Shown: positions 18,275-27,572 of the stretch, piece after piece | Layout: every line of letters starts with the position of its first letter | How positions within the stretch are numbered: the stretch's first letter is position 1 | Source: CAVXHQ01 sp963761735 | GTDB lineage: Bacteria > Pseudomonadota > Alphaproteobacteria > Rhodobacterales > Rhodobacteraceae | NCBI GenBank assembly: GCA_963761735.1 | Contig: CAVXHQ010000001.1 | Coordinates: 310,001 to 374,000 of the forward strand | DNA length: 64,000 nt | Reading direction: 5' to 3' | Position numbers and translations under genes: made by a program | The notes under the pieces: generated by a model | What the model was told of the DNA's origin: nothing | Database searches by the model: none | The model's input: the letters and a program-made list of their open reading frames with translations, nothing else

Positions 18275-18837
18275 TCTATACGCTCGACGGGGACGCGCCC
18301 CGGATCGATCCCACCGCATGGATCGCACCCGGATGCCACGTCATCGGCAAAATCGAGATCGGGGCCGGGGCCTCTGTCTGGTTCGGCGCGACGTTGCGGG
18401 GCGACAACGAGCCTGTCGTGATCGGCGCGCGCTCCAACGTTCAGGAAAACGCCGTGCTGCATACCGATATGGGCCATCCGCTGACCATCGGCGCGGGCTG
18501 CACCATCGGTCACAAGGCGATGCTGCACGGCTGCACGATCGGTGACGGCAGCCTGATCGGCATGGGCGCGACCGTGCTGAACGGCGCGGTGATCGGGCGC
18601 AACTGCCTGATCGGAGCCGGGGCGCTGGTGACCGAGGGCAAGCAGATCCCCGATGGCAGTCTGGTCATGGGCATGCCCGCAAAGGTCGTGCGCGCCCTCG
18701 ATGCGGCGGGCGTTGCGGATCTTGCGCGTTCTGCGGAATCCTATGTCGCCAATGCCGCGCGGTTCCGGGCCGGTCTGAAAGCCGATGCCGAAGCCACCGC
18801 CGCGCTTCTCCGCGACGACCCAGAAAAGGACGCATGA
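18271..18837 (+). CDS. Gamma-carbonic-anhydrase-family protein (left-handed beta-helix)
   Basis: This 188-residue protein is built of hexapeptide repeats (I-G-x-x-x-x type) forming a left-handed beta-helix, as in YrdA/CaiE/gamma carbonic anhydrases. The three zinc-type histidines are present: His64 in AVLHTD, then His81 and His86 in IGHKAMLHG. Enzymatic carbonic anhydrase activity is not assured in this branch. It is translationally coupled to gmk upstream and to the PLP enzyme downstream, each by a 4-bp overlap. Confidence 0.9.
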   Translation: MIYTLDGDAPRIDPTAWIAPGCHVIGKIEIGAGASVWFGATLRGDNEPVVIGARSNVQENAVLHTDMGHPLTIGAGCTIGHKAMLHGCTIGDGSLIGMGATVLNGAVIGRNCLIGAGALVTEGKQIPDGSLVMGMPAKVVRALDAAGVADLARSAESYVANAARFRAGLKADAEATAALLRDDPEKDA

Positions 18838-20042
18838 TGGACCGACCCCGCTCACTCGTGCGCCGCACCGGCTGGCCCACGTCGGCCTCGCGCCCTGTCG
18901 TGACACCGTTGCAGCCGTCGGTGGTCTATGCCGCACCCGATCCCGACGCGCTGGACGCGCAGTACGCCGACGGCACCGGATTTACCTATGCACGCGAAGG
19001 GCATCCGAACGCCGAGGTGCTGGCGGCCAAGATCGACATGCTCGAAGGCGCACCGGACCTGTTCGGGCCCGCCGGCATCGTCACCGGATCGGGGATGTCG
19101 GCGCTGGGGGCGGTGTTTCTGGGGCTGCTCAGGGCGGGCGATCACGTGATCGGCGGCGATCAGCTTTATGGCCGGACGTTGAGGCTGATGGGACAGGATC
19201 TGCCGCGCCTTGGCATCACCACGAGCCTTGCGGATGCGACGGACGTGGCCGCCGTGGCCCGTGCCGTGCGTCCCGAAACGCGGATGGTGGTGATCGAGGT
19301 GATATCCAACCCGACGATCCGCGTGGCCGACGTGACCGGCATCGCCGCACTGTGCGCCGAGCGGGGCATCCTGCTGGTCGTCGACAATACGTTCACCACG
19401 CCGCGAATGCTGCAGCCGTTCGCGCTGGGGGCCGATATCGTGGTGCATTCGGTGACCAAACTGCTGGCGGGCCATTCCGACGCAACGCTGGGCTATGTCG
19501 CGGCGCGCGACGCCGACCTGCGGCGGCAGATCAATGATGCCAATGTGACATGGGGCCTGACGCCCAGCCCGTTCGATTGCTGGCTGGCGGAGCGCGGGAT
19601 GCACTCGTTCGATCTGCGATTCGACCGGGCCGAGCAGACGGCGGCACGACTGGCCGGAGCATTGGCCGCCGTGCCGGGGGTGACGCGCGTGATCTATCCG
19701 ACGCGCCCCGATCATCCCGATCACAACCGGGCCGTGGGTTTGCTGAACGGGCGCGGCGGCAACATGCTGAGTTTCGAGCTGGCGGGCGGACGCGCGGCGG
19801 CCAATGCGATGACCCGGGCGGCTCCCGATATCGCCTTTGCCCCGACGCTGGGCGACGTCGGCACGACGCTGTCGCATCCGGCCTCGTCGTCGCACCGGGG
19901 CCTGACGGCGCGGGCGCGCACGGATCTGGGGATATCGGAGGGGTTTTTCCGGGTGTCGGTCGGGATCGAAGAGCCCGACATGCTGATCGGTGAAATGATC
20001 GCGGCGGCGACCGCGGCGGCCAGGGAATCGGCCGCTCGCTAG
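18834..20042 (+). CDS. PLP-dependent trans-sulfuration enzyme (Cys/Met metabolism family)
   Basis: This 402-residue fold-type I PLP enzyme has the cofactor lysine at Lys209 in DIVVHSVTKLLAGHSD, the substrate/PLP stretch YAREGHPNAEVLAAK and VVDNTFTTP before the lysine. The family includes cystathionine gamma-synthase, cystathionine lyases, methionine gamma-lyase and O-acetylhomoserine sulfhydrylase. Sequence motifs alone do not separate these. Its start overlaps the carbonic-anhydrase-like stop; its end overlaps by 4 bp the end of the opposing gene. Confidence 0.88.
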   Translation: MMDRPRSLVRRTGWPTSASRPVVTPLQPSVVYAAPDPDALDAQYADGTGFTYAREGHPNAEVLAAKIDMLEGAPDLFGPAGIVTGSGMSALGAVFLGLLRAGDHVIGGDQLYGRTLRLMGQDLPRLGITTSLADATDVAAVARAVRPETRMVVIEVISNPTIRVADVTGIAALCAERGILLVVDNTFTTPRMLQPFALGADIVVHSVTKLLAGHSDATLGYVAARDADLRRQINDANVTWGLTPSPFDCWLAERGMHSFDLRFDRAEQTAARLAGALAAVPGVTRVIYPTRPDHPDHNRAVGLLNGRGGNMLSFELAGGRAAANAMTRAAPDIAFAPTLGDVGTTLSHPASSSHRGLTARARTDLGISEGFFRVSVGIEEPDMLIGEMIAAATAAARESAAR

Positions 20043-20479
20043 CCCTCGATCACCTCATAGCCGACGGAAAATACGTCGAAATCGACGGCGGGCGCGCGGA
20101 ACAGCACCTCGCGCCGGATCAGAGCACGGTCTGGCACGTCATGGCCGAGGGCCACATATCCACCGCTATGGGCGGCGGCGTTCAGCAAGGACGCCAGATC
20201 GAGTGCGTCGAAGGTGCGCGTCATCAGAAACGACAGCACCGGGCGGCCCGCAAGACGCGCAATGCCCGCCCGCGTCAGATCGCTCAGCGATACGATTTCG
20301 GGATGGTAACAGGCGTCGGGCGCCAGTATCTCGATATCGAGGGACGGATTATGGGTGACGTAGACCGGTCGGCGATGGGCCAGCGGAGGAAAGCCGTCGG
20401 GACAGCGCAGCCGGATACGACGGGCGCGCGGCGCCGTATTCTGGTTGGCGGTTCTGTCGGATCTTGCACACAACGTCAC
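20039..20479 (-). CDS. Hypothetical protein, 146 residues
   Basis: I do not recognise this gene. It converges on the PLP enzyme with a 4-bp overlap at the stop codons. The protein has no signal peptide or membrane segment. Its central and C-terminal part looks like ordinary folded sequence (SLDIEILAPDACYHPEIVSLSDLTRAGIARLAG...), whereas the first 35 residues are Arg-rich and may not be translated; a start near residue 36-40 is possible. Codon use resembles the neighbours, so it is probably a real, narrowly distributed gene. Confidence 0.55.
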   Translation of the reverse strand: MTLCARSDRTANQNTAPRARRIRLRCPDGFPPLAHRRPVYVTHNPSLDIEILAPDACYHPEIVSLSDLTRAGIARLAGRPVLSFLMTRTFDALDLASLLNAAAHSGGYVALGHDVPDRALIRREVLFRAPAVDFDVFSVGYEVIEG

Positions 20480-20605
20480 AATCGTCTCCAGGATGGCTGT
20501 CTCCAGGATGGCGCGGATGACGCGCGCCCCCGGGTGCTTTATCGCGCAACATGCGAATCACATTGCCATGAAGCGACGGATCCCTCGACCATGCGAGCAA
20601 AAAAT

Positions 20606-20624
20606 GGTTAACAAACTGGTTAAC
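20606..20624. promoter_or_regulatory. Direct repeat of ggttaac upstream of phoR
   Basis: Two ggttaac words lie 12 bases apart within an otherwise AT-richer patch about 55-70 bp before the phoR start. The arrangement resembles a CtrA site (TTAA-N7-TTAA), but the spacer here is 8 bases, so the resemblance is only partial. It probably belongs to the phoR promoter region. Confidence 0.3.
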
Positions 20625-20677
20625 GCCCCAATTCTACACGGATTTTTCCCTGCGAAGCCACGTCACGGCGCGCGCGC

Positions 20678-21730
20678 ATGATGTCGCCGGACGCCGATGC
20701 GGCGGCTGCGGCGCTGATGTCGGCGCTCTCCATGCCCGCAATCCTGATCGGTCCCGAAGAGCGCATCATCGCCGCAAGTCCGGCGGCGCAGGCGATCCTG
20801 CACGGGGGCACCGCCGGTCTGCATTACATCGCGGCGCTGCGGCAGCCCGGTCTGCTCGATACCATCGAAAGGGTGCTGGGCGACGGGGCGACGCGCAAAT
20901 CGGGATATACCGTCTATGGCGCGATCTCGGACACCACCTGGCACGTCACGGTATCGGCGCCCGTAATCGCGCAACTGCGCCATATCCTTTTGATATTCGA
21001 GGATGTTTCCGCCATCGAGGACGCCACGAAAATGCGCCGCGATTTCGTCGCCAACGTCAGCCACGAGCTGCGCACACCGCTGACGGCGGTTCTCGGGTTT
21101 GTCGAGACGCTGACCGGTGCGGCCCGCGACGACGCCGAGGCCCGCGCCCGGTTTCTGGGGATCATCGGACGCGAGGCCGGACGGATGACGCAGCTTGTCG
21201 ATGACCTGTTGTCGCTGGGCCGCGTCGAAGAGGACGAACGGCGCAGGCCCACCGACATCGTGGCGCTGGCCGAGATCATCGACAGCGTCGTGGCCACGCT
21301 GGCGCCGGTCGCCGCCGCGAACGACGTGCGGCTGTATGTCACGGGGCCGCTGCCGCAGGCAGAGGTGCCGGGCGATGCGGCACAATTGCGACAGGTCGTC
21401 TCGAATCTGGTGATGAACGCGATCAAATACGGCGGCGCGGGCCAGCAGGTGCGCATCACGCTGTCGGTGCCCGCCTTCGACGAGATGCTGCGGCGCGAGG
21501 GCGTGCGGTTGTCGGTGACCGATCAGGGCGAGGGCATCGCCGATCATCACCTGCCGCGCCTGACAGAGCGGTTCTACCGGGTCGACGCCCACCGTTCGCG
21601 CGCACTGGGGGGCACCGGACTTGGCCTTGCGATCGTCAAACATATCGTCGGGCGGCACCGGGGGCGCCTGCGGATCGACAGCGCGCCGGGGCAGGGCAGC
21701 ACGTTTACCGTGATTATGCCGACAGGGTGA
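20678..21730 (+). CDS. phoR: Phosphate-regulon sensor histidine kinase PhoR
   Basis: This 350-residue kinase has an N-terminal PAS-like domain (about 15-115), a dimerisation/phosphoacceptor helix with His129 in FVANVSHELRTPL, the N box NLVMNAIKYG, G1 DQGEGI and G2 GGTGLGLAIVKHI. The NVSHELRTPLT version of the H box and the link to the pst genes point to PhoR. No membrane segment is evident, so it is either soluble or tethered through partners. In Pho systems the Pst transporter and PhoU report phosphate status to PhoR, which phosphorylates PhoB; all of these are encoded just downstream. Confidence 0.93.
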   Translation: MMSPDADAAAAALMSALSMPAILIGPEERIIAASPAAQAILHGGTAGLHYIAALRQPGLLDTIERVLGDGATRKSGYTVYGAISDTTWHVTVSAPVIAQLRHILLIFEDVSAIEDATKMRRDFVANVSHELRTPLTAVLGFVETLTGAARDDAEARARFLGIIGREAGRMTQLVDDLLSLGRVEEDERRRPTDIVALAEIIDSVVATLAPVAAANDVRLYVTGPLPQAEVPGDAAQLRQVVSNLVMNAIKYGGAGQQVRITLSVPAFDEMLRREGVRLSVTDQGEGIADHHLPRLTERFYRVDAHRSRALGGTGLGLAIVKHIVGRHRGRLRIDSAPGQGSTFTVIMPTG

Positions 21731-21855
21731 CGGCGCCACCACCGCCGTAACACGTCGATTGCTGTGGGCGCCGCTCGCAAAGTAGCGCAATCAAGGCGTG
21801 AAACGGCCCTGGTTTCCGGCAACGGCGGCGTCCGTCTGCACCGGGTCGCCGCCAT

Positions 21856-21884
21856 TGTCACACAACTTTTACACAAGCGTCACA
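21856..21884 (+). promoter_or_regulatory. Pho box (PhoB binding site) upstream of pstS
   Basis: Three 7-base repeats are spaced by 4 bases each: tgtcaca-caac-ttttaca-caag-cgtcaca. This is the 11-bp direct-repeat layout of PhoB sites. It ends 80 bp before the pstS start, where PhoB would be expected to recruit RNA polymerase under phosphate limitation. The phoB gene lies at the end of the same cluster. Confidence 0.82.
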
Positions 21885-21964
21885 AAACCGAGAACTGCGG
21901 GGCCTAGCTGGCACGCATCGGTCGCCCGGCTCGCGGGTGGCCCATCACCAACCCGGAGAGATCC

Positions 21965-22993
21965 ATGTCCCTGACGAAGTTTGCCGTGTCGGCGCTTGCA
22001 CTGGCTGCCGCCACCCCCGCCCTTGCCCGCGAAAACATCCAGATCGCAGGCTCGTCGACTGTGCTGCCCTATGCGGGCATCGTCGCCGAATCCTTCGAAG
22101 AAAACTTCGATTTTCCGACGCCGGTCGTGGAATCGGGCGGCTCCTCGGCGGGTCTGGCGCGTTTTTGCGAAGGCGTGGGCGAGAACCAGATCGACATCGC
22201 CAACGCGAGCCGCGCGATCCGGCCCGGCGAGGTCGAGGTTTGTGCCGCCAACGGCGTGACCGACATCATCGAGGTGCGCATTGGCTATGACGGCATCGTT
22301 TTCGCCAGCGATATCGATGGTCCGGAATTCGCCTTTACCCCGTCGGACTGGTTTTTGGCCCTCGCCGCGAACATCGTCGTGGACGGTGCGGTCGTCGAAA
22401 ACCCGAACACCCTGTGGACGCAGGTGAACGCCGATCTGCCGGATCAGGAAATCCTCGCCTTCATCCCCGGCACCCGGCACGGCACCCGCGAAGTCTTCGA
22501 GGAGAAGGTGTTGTTGCAGGGCTGCGAAGACACCGGCCAGATGCAGGCGATGATGGACACCGGCATGTCCGGGGACGACGCCGAAACCGCCTGCATGGCC
22601 GTCCGCACCGATGGTGTCAGCACCGACATCGACGGCGATTATACAGAAACGCTTGCCCGGATCTCGTCGAACCCGGATGGCATCGGCGTGTTCGGTCTCG
22701 CGTTTTACGAAAACAACACCGACACCCTTCAGGTCGCCACCATGTCGGGCGTAGAGCCGACGGTCGACAGCATCTCGACCGGCGAATACCCCGTGTCGCG
22801 TCCGCTGTACTTCTATATCAAGGTGGCGCATCTCGACGTGATCCCGGGCCTGCAGGAGTTTGCGTCCTTCTTCGTGTCCGACGACATGGCCGGCCCCGAC
22901 GGGCCGCTGGCCGAATACGGTCTGGTGTCCGACCCCGATCTTGCCACGACGCAGGACGCGGTGGCGGCAGGCGTGGCCAACATCGGCGGCTAG
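21965..22993 (+). CDS. pstS: Phosphate ABC transporter substrate-binding protein PstS
   Basis: This 342-residue periplasmic phosphate receptor has a signal peptide of about 22 residues (ending PALARE), then IQIAGSSTVLPYAG, the phosphate-binding GSST loop of PstS. SGGSSAGLARFC, IDIANASRAI and PGTRHGTRE are further ligand-loop sequences. It follows the Pho box and is followed by pstC after a 76-bp gap, in the order pstS-C-A-B. Confidence 0.95.
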   Translation: MSLTKFAVSALALAAATPALARENIQIAGSSTVLPYAGIVAESFEENFDFPTPVVESGGSSAGLARFCEGVGENQIDIANASRAIRPGEVEVCAANGVTDIIEVRIGYDGIVFASDIDGPEFAFTPSDWFLALAANIVVDGAVVENPNTLWTQVNADLPDQEILAFIPGTRHGTREVFEEKVLLQGCEDTGQMQAMMDTGMSGDDAETACMAVRTDGVSTDIDGDYTETLARISSNPDGIGVFGLAFYENNTDTLQVATMSGVEPTVDSISTGEYPVSRPLYFYIKVAHLDVIPGLQEFASFFVSDDMAGPDGPLAEYGLVSDPDLATTQDAVAAGVANIGG

Positions 22994-23069
22994 GACGTGC
23001 ATGACACCGGCGGCGGCCCCGCGATACAGGGCCGCCGCCCACGCCGCGAAACGAAAGGCAACCGCCGCC

Positions 23070-24542
23070 ATGAGCACGCCGACCCTTCTTGCCGCCCTCG
23101 CCGTGATCGCCGCACTGGCCTATCTGTTCGGTCGCAAACGCGCGCTTGCCACGTCTGACGGCGACCGCCGTACCCTGCATTCGCTGCCCAGCTATCACGG
23201 CACTAGGGCCGCGATGTTCGCGCTGGCCCCCGGCCTCGTCTTGCTGGCGGTCCTGCTGATCGGCAAGGCATTGTGGCTGGCATCGATGAACTACGCGGCG
23301 CTCGACGGCTGGGAAAACGGCCGGACGCCGGGCGATGCGCTGTTGCGCGGCGAGGTGGCCCGGGTTGCCGAGGGCCTTGACCGGGCCGCGGCATCGGGCG
23401 CCGTCGCCATCGACGGGTTCACCCTGAAAATGCCCGACGGCGCGCAGATCGGCGAGATATTGTCCGCCGAAGGGATCGCCACGGCGGGGGCCGTCGACGC
23501 CGCGATGGTCGAGGCGGCCCTGCGCCATCGCGGCACGGCACGGGCCGGACAGTTCAGCGCCACGATCGTGGTGATCGCGGCGGCATTGTCCGGTGCGGGC
23601 TGGGCGCTGCGATCGACGCAGGTCGGCACGCGGGCGCGCAATACCGTCGAGACGGGCCTGCGCTGGCTGCTGATCGCGGCGGCGTCCATCGCGATCCTGA
23701 CGACGCTCGGCATCGTGCTGGCGCTGATCTTCAACACCGTGAAGTTCTTTGGCCTGTATTCTGCGGGCGATTTCCTGTTCGGCACCACCTGGTCGCCGTC
23801 GTTCGGCGGCGGTTCGTCGCTCGGGATCGTGCCGCTGTTGTGGGGGACGTTCTACATCTCTGCCGTGGCGTTGATCGTGGCGGTGCCGCTGGGCCTGTTC
23901 GCGGCGATATACCTGTCGGAGTACGCCACGCCCCGGGTCCGGTCGATCGCCAAGCCGATGCTCGAACTGCTCGCCGGAATCCCCACAATCGTCTACGGAT
24001 TGTTCGCGCTGCTCACGGTGGGGCCGATGCTGGTGTCGCTGTTCGGGAGCGATGGCACGCTGGGCGTCGACTGGATGCGCGGCGGCACCAGCGTCATGAC
24101 AGCGGGTCTTGTGATGGGCATCATGCTGATCCCCTTCGTGTCGTCGCTGTCCGACGACATCATCAACGCGGTCCCGCAAAGCCTGCGCGACGGCTCTCTC
24201 GGTCTCGGCGCGACGCCCTCGGAGACGATCCGCAACGTGGTGCTGCCCGCCGCCTTGCCCGGCATCGTCGGCGCGATCCTGCTGGCGGCCAGCCGCGCCA
24301 TCGGCGAGACGATGATCGTCGTTCTGGGGGCAGGGGCGGCGGCGCAACTGTCGATGAACCCCTTCGATGCGATGACGACCGTGACCGCCAAGATCGTGTC
24401 GCAACTGACCGGCGACAGCGATTTCTCCTCGCCGGAGGCGCTGGTGGCCTTTGCCCTCGGCATGACCCTTTTTGCGATCACCCTGTGCCTGAACGTCGTC
24501 GCCCTGTGGTTCGTGCGCACCTACCGGGAGCAATACGAATGA
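23070..24542 (+). CDS. pstC: Phosphate ABC transporter permease PstC
   Basis: This 490-residue inner-membrane permease is longer than the roughly 320 residues of E. coli PstC. The extra part is an N-terminal membrane segment and a periplasmic-like domain (about residues 1-180), as is usual in alphaproteobacteria. The C-terminal permease domain shows ATPRVRSIAKPMLELLAGIPTIVYGLFALLTVGP and the coupling loop SLRDGSLGLGATPSETIRNVVLPAALPGI. The ATG at 23070 starts MSTPTLLAALAV. It overlaps pstA by 4 bp. Confidence 0.95.
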   Translation: MSTPTLLAALAVIAALAYLFGRKRALATSDGDRRTLHSLPSYHGTRAAMFALAPGLVLLAVLLIGKALWLASMNYAALDGWENGRTPGDALLRGEVARVAEGLDRAAASGAVAIDGFTLKMPDGAQIGEILSAEGIATAGAVDAAMVEAALRHRGTARAGQFSATIVVIAAALSGAGWALRSTQVGTRARNTVETGLRWLLIAAASIAILTTLGIVLALIFNTVKFFGLYSAGDFLFGTTWSPSFGGGSSLGIVPLLWGTFYISAVALIVAVPLGLFAAIYLSEYATPRVRSIAKPMLELLAGIPTIVYGLFALLTVGPMLVSLFGSDGTLGVDWMRGGTSVMTAGLVMGIMLIPFVSSLSDDIINAVPQSLRDGSLGLGATPSETIRNVVLPAALPGIVGAILLAASRAIGETMIVVLGAGAAAQLSMNPFDAMTTVTAKIVSQLTGDSDFSSPEALVAFALGMTLFAITLCLNVVALWFVRTYREQYE

Positions 24543-25909
24543 ACGCCCATCCCGACACCGCCGCCGCCGGTCTGCCGCACACGCGGCCCGGCCGCTCGAT
24601 CCACAGCGTCGATACAAATACCCTGCGCCGCAACCGTGCCGAAAAGCGGTTTCGGGCCTACGGCGTGGCAGCGCTTGCACTGGGGGCCGTGTTCCTTGCG
24701 GTGCTGCTGTTCACCATCGTGCGCAACGGCACCGGTGCCTTCACCCAGACTTTCGTGACATTGCAGGTGCCGCTGAGCGAGGCCGAACTCGATCCTGACG
24801 GCACCCGCGACATCGCGGAAATCGGCAAGATCACCACCCTTCGCTACGGCCGGATCATCGAGGCCGCCCTCGTGGCGACCCTTGCGCAGAACGGCATTGC
24901 GGGCGCGGACTACGCGGTGGACGAGGATGACCTCGACCAGATGCTGTCGGACAGGACGGCGGCGGTGATCCGCGACATGGTGCTGGCCGACGTGTCCCTG
25001 ATCGGCACCACGGTCCGGATCGAGGTACTCGCCTCGTCGCGCGTCGATGGCTATCTCAAGGAACGGGTGACGCGCGCGGATCTCGCGCGCGACCGCAACC
25101 TGACGCCCGCGCACCTCGACCTGGTGGACGCGATGATCGGCGCGGGTCTGGTGGAAAAGCGCCTGAACCTGGCGTTCCTCACCGGGTCGGATGCCTCCGA
25201 AAAACGGCCCGAAATGGCGGGGATCGGGGTGGCGATGCTGGGCTCGTTCTTCATGATGCTGGTGGTGTTGTGCCTGTCGCTGCCGATCGGTGTCGCGGCG
25301 TCGATCTACCTCGAGGAATTCGCGCCGCAGAACCGGTTCACCGATCTGATCGAGGTGAACATCTCGAACCTCGCCGCCGTGCCGTCCATCGTGTTCGGCA
25401 TCCTCGGCCTTGCCGTGTTCATCCAGTACATGCACCTGCCGCAGTCGGCGCCGCTGGTCGGCGGCCTCGTCCTTACGCTGATGACGCTGCCGACGATCAT
25501 CATCTCGACCCGCGCGTCGCTCAAATCCGTGCCGCCGTCGATCCGCGACGCGGCCCTGGGTGTCGGCGCGTCGAAAATGCAGACCGTGTTCCACCACGTC
25601 CTGCCGCTGGCGATGCCCGGCATTCTGACCGGCACGATCATCGGGCTGGCACAGGCGCTGGGGGAAACCGCGCCGCTGCTGCTGATCGGCATGGTCGGCT
25701 ATGTCGCCACTACCTATCCGGGCGGCCTGTCCGAGGGGCTGCTCAATCCCAACTCCGCCATGCCCGCGCAGATCTATGAATGGGCCAAACGCGCCGATCC
25801 CGCCTATTACGAACGCGCCTGGGGCGGTATCATCGTGCTGCTGCTGTTCCTCTTCGTGATGAACCTCGCCGCCATCCTGTTGCGCCGCCGCTTCGAGCGG
25901 CGCTGGTGA
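24539..25909 (+). CDS. pstA: Phosphate ABC transporter permease PstA with N-terminal extension
   Basis: This is a 456-residue permease. Residues 1 to about 215 form a cytoplasmic segment, one membrane span and a periplasmic domain of the type called DUF3333. The binding-protein-dependent permease domain follows (IGVAASIYLEEFAPQNRFTDLIEVNISNLAAVPSIVFGILG) with coupling loop SIRDAALGVGASKMQTVFHHVLPLAMPGI. It partners PstC in the membrane. Its start overlaps the pstC stop. Confidence 0.95.
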   Translation: MNAHPDTAAAGLPHTRPGRSIHSVDTNTLRRNRAEKRFRAYGVAALALGAVFLAVLLFTIVRNGTGAFTQTFVTLQVPLSEAELDPDGTRDIAEIGKITTLRYGRIIEAALVATLAQNGIAGADYAVDEDDLDQMLSDRTAAVIRDMVLADVSLIGTTVRIEVLASSRVDGYLKERVTRADLARDRNLTPAHLDLVDAMIGAGLVEKRLNLAFLTGSDASEKRPEMAGIGVAMLGSFFMMLVVLCLSLPIGVAASIYLEEFAPQNRFTDLIEVNISNLAAVPSIVFGILGLAVFIQYMHLPQSAPLVGGLVLTLMTLPTIIISTRASLKSVPPSIRDAALGVGASKMQTVFHHVLPLAMPGILTGTIIGLAQALGETAPLLLIGMVGYVATTYPGGLSEGLLNPNSAMPAQIYEWAKRADPAYYERAWGGIIVLLLFLFVMNLAAILLRRRFERRW

Positions 25910-26008
25910 GCGGCAGGCGGCGCCGACGCCGTGCCGGATCAGGCACCGCCGACATCTTCTCGCTCCTCCTCGCCGAAGGGCGTGACATTGCCAAACGAAA
26001 GTTGCTCC

Positions 26009-26788
26009 ATGCCCCCCGACCTCGACAAACCCGCCGCGAAAGTCTCGGCCCGCAACGTCAACGTGCACTACGGCGATACCCACGCCATCAAGGACGTCAG
26101 CGTCGAGATCCCGAACAACGCGGTCACCTCGTTCATCGGCCCGTCCGGCTGCGGCAAATCGACGTTCCTGCGCTGCATCAACCGGATGAACGACACCATC
26201 CCGATCTGCCGCGTCACGGGAGATATCGCCATCGACGGCGAGGACATCTACGATGCCCGCGTCGATCCGGTGCAATTGCGCGCCAAAGTCGGTATGGTGT
26301 TCCAGAAACCGAATCCCTTCCCGAAGTCGATCTACGACAACGTCGCCTACGGGCCAAAGATCCACGGGCTGGCCCGCAACAAGACCGACATGGACGAGAT
26401 CGTCGAACGCGCCCTGCGCCGCGCGGCCTTGTGGGACGAGGTTAAAGACCGCCTTGCCGCCCCCGGCACCGGCCTGTCGGGCGGCCAGCAGCAGCGGTTG
26501 TGCATCGCGCGCGCCGTGGCGACGGAGCCCGAGGTGCTGCTGATGGACGAGCCGTGCAGCGCACTCGACCCCATCGCCACGGCACAGGTCGAGGAACTGA
26601 TCCACGAGCTTGCGTCGAACTACGCCGTCGTCATCGTGACGCATTCGATGCAGCAGGCGGGACGCGTATCGTCGCGCACGGCGTTTTTTCACCTCGGCTC
26701 GCTCGTCGAATTCGACGAAACCACGCGGATTTTCACTAATCCACAGGACCCGCGGACCGAGAGCTATATCTCGGGCCGGATCGGATAG
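26009..26788 (+). CDS. pstB: Phosphate ABC transporter ATP-binding protein PstB
   Basis: This 259-residue ATPase has Walker A GPSGCGKST at 44-52, the PstB-specific FLRCINRMND stretch directly after it, signature LSGGQQQRLCIARA, Walker B VLLMDEPCSALDP and the H-loop VTHSMQQAGRVS. The ATG at 26009 is chosen because gaaag precedes it and the length then fits the family; an upstream GTG at 25931 would add 26 unlikely residues. It lies 99 bp after pstA. Confidence 0.95.
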   Translation: MPPDLDKPAAKVSARNVNVHYGDTHAIKDVSVEIPNNAVTSFIGPSGCGKSTFLRCINRMNDTIPICRVTGDIAIDGEDIYDARVDPVQLRAKVGMVFQKPNPFPKSIYDNVAYGPKIHGLARNKTDMDEIVERALRRAALWDEVKDRLAAPGTGLSGGQQQRLCIARAVATEPEVLLMDEPCSALDPIATAQVEELIHELASNYAVVIVTHSMQQAGRVSSRTAFFHLGSLVEFDETTRIFTNPQDPRTESYISGRIG

Positions 26789-26833
26789 GACGCAGGGTCG
26801 TCAGACCGCACACGGGGCAAAAAGGAGACCACG

Positions 26834-27544
26834 ATGCAGGACCAGCAGCACATTCATTCGTCCTTCGACCGCGACCTCGAGGCGATCCAGAACCAGATCC
26901 TGAAAATGGGGGGCCTCGTCGAGGCCGCGATCCTGGACGGCACCCGGGCGCTGGAGGAACGCGATACCGATCTGGCCGAGGCCGTGCGCGCGGGCGACAA
27001 GGCGATCGACGCCATCGAAGAGCAGATCAACGAAGACGCCGCCACGATCATCGCCCTGCGCGCACCTGTCAGCCGCGACCTGCGGGTGATCCTGTCGGTC
27101 ATCAAACTCGCCGCCGCCCTCGAGCGGACCGGTGACTATGCCAAGAATATCGCCAAGCGCGGGACGCTGCTGGCGGACGTGCGTCCGATCGACGGCTCGG
27201 CGCAGCTGATCCGGCGGATGGCACGCGACGTACAGGGGATGCTCAAGGACGTCCTCGACGCCTTCGTCGCGCGCAATGCAGACCTCGCGCATGAGGTTAT
27301 CCAGCGCGATTTGGAAGTGGACCAGTTGTACAACGCGCTGTTTCGCGATTTCATCACGCATATGATGGAGGACCCGCGCAATATCACGCCCTGCATGCAC
27401 CTGCACTTCATCGCCAAGAATATCGAACGCATGGGCGATCTGATTACCAATATGGCCGAACAGGTGGTCTATGTGATCACCGGGTCGATGCCAGAGGACG
27501 ATCGTCCCAAAGGCGACACCACGTCGACGAAGCCCTTTGCCTGA
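26834..27544 (+). CDS. phoU: Phosphate signalling protein PhoU
   Basis: This 236-residue all-helical protein has two PhoU repeats, each with the metal-binding helix pattern (ALERTGDYAKNIAK in the first, KNIERMGDLITNMAE in the second). PhoU links PstB/PhoR so that the kinase is silenced when phosphate is plentiful. The gene sits 45 bp after pstB with an aaaggag ribosome site, and its end overlaps the region just before phoB. Confidence 0.95.
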   Translation: MQDQQHIHSSFDRDLEAIQNQILKMGGLVEAAILDGTRALEERDTDLAEAVRAGDKAIDAIEEQINEDAATIIALRAPVSRDLRVILSVIKLAAALERTGDYAKNIAKRGTLLADVRPIDGSAQLIRRMARDVQGMLKDVLDAFVARNADLAHEVIQRDLEVDQLYNALFRDFITHMMEDPRNITPCMHLHFIAKNIERMGDLITNMAEQVVYVITGSMPEDDRPKGDTTSTKPFA

Positions 27545-27572
27545 ACGGAACACACGCCTCACAGGAGTACCG

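Noticed and set aside
20608..20623. Possible CtrA-binding site before phoR
   Set aside because: The two TTAA halves are separated by 8 bases instead of the 7 required, so I list it only as a direct repeat.
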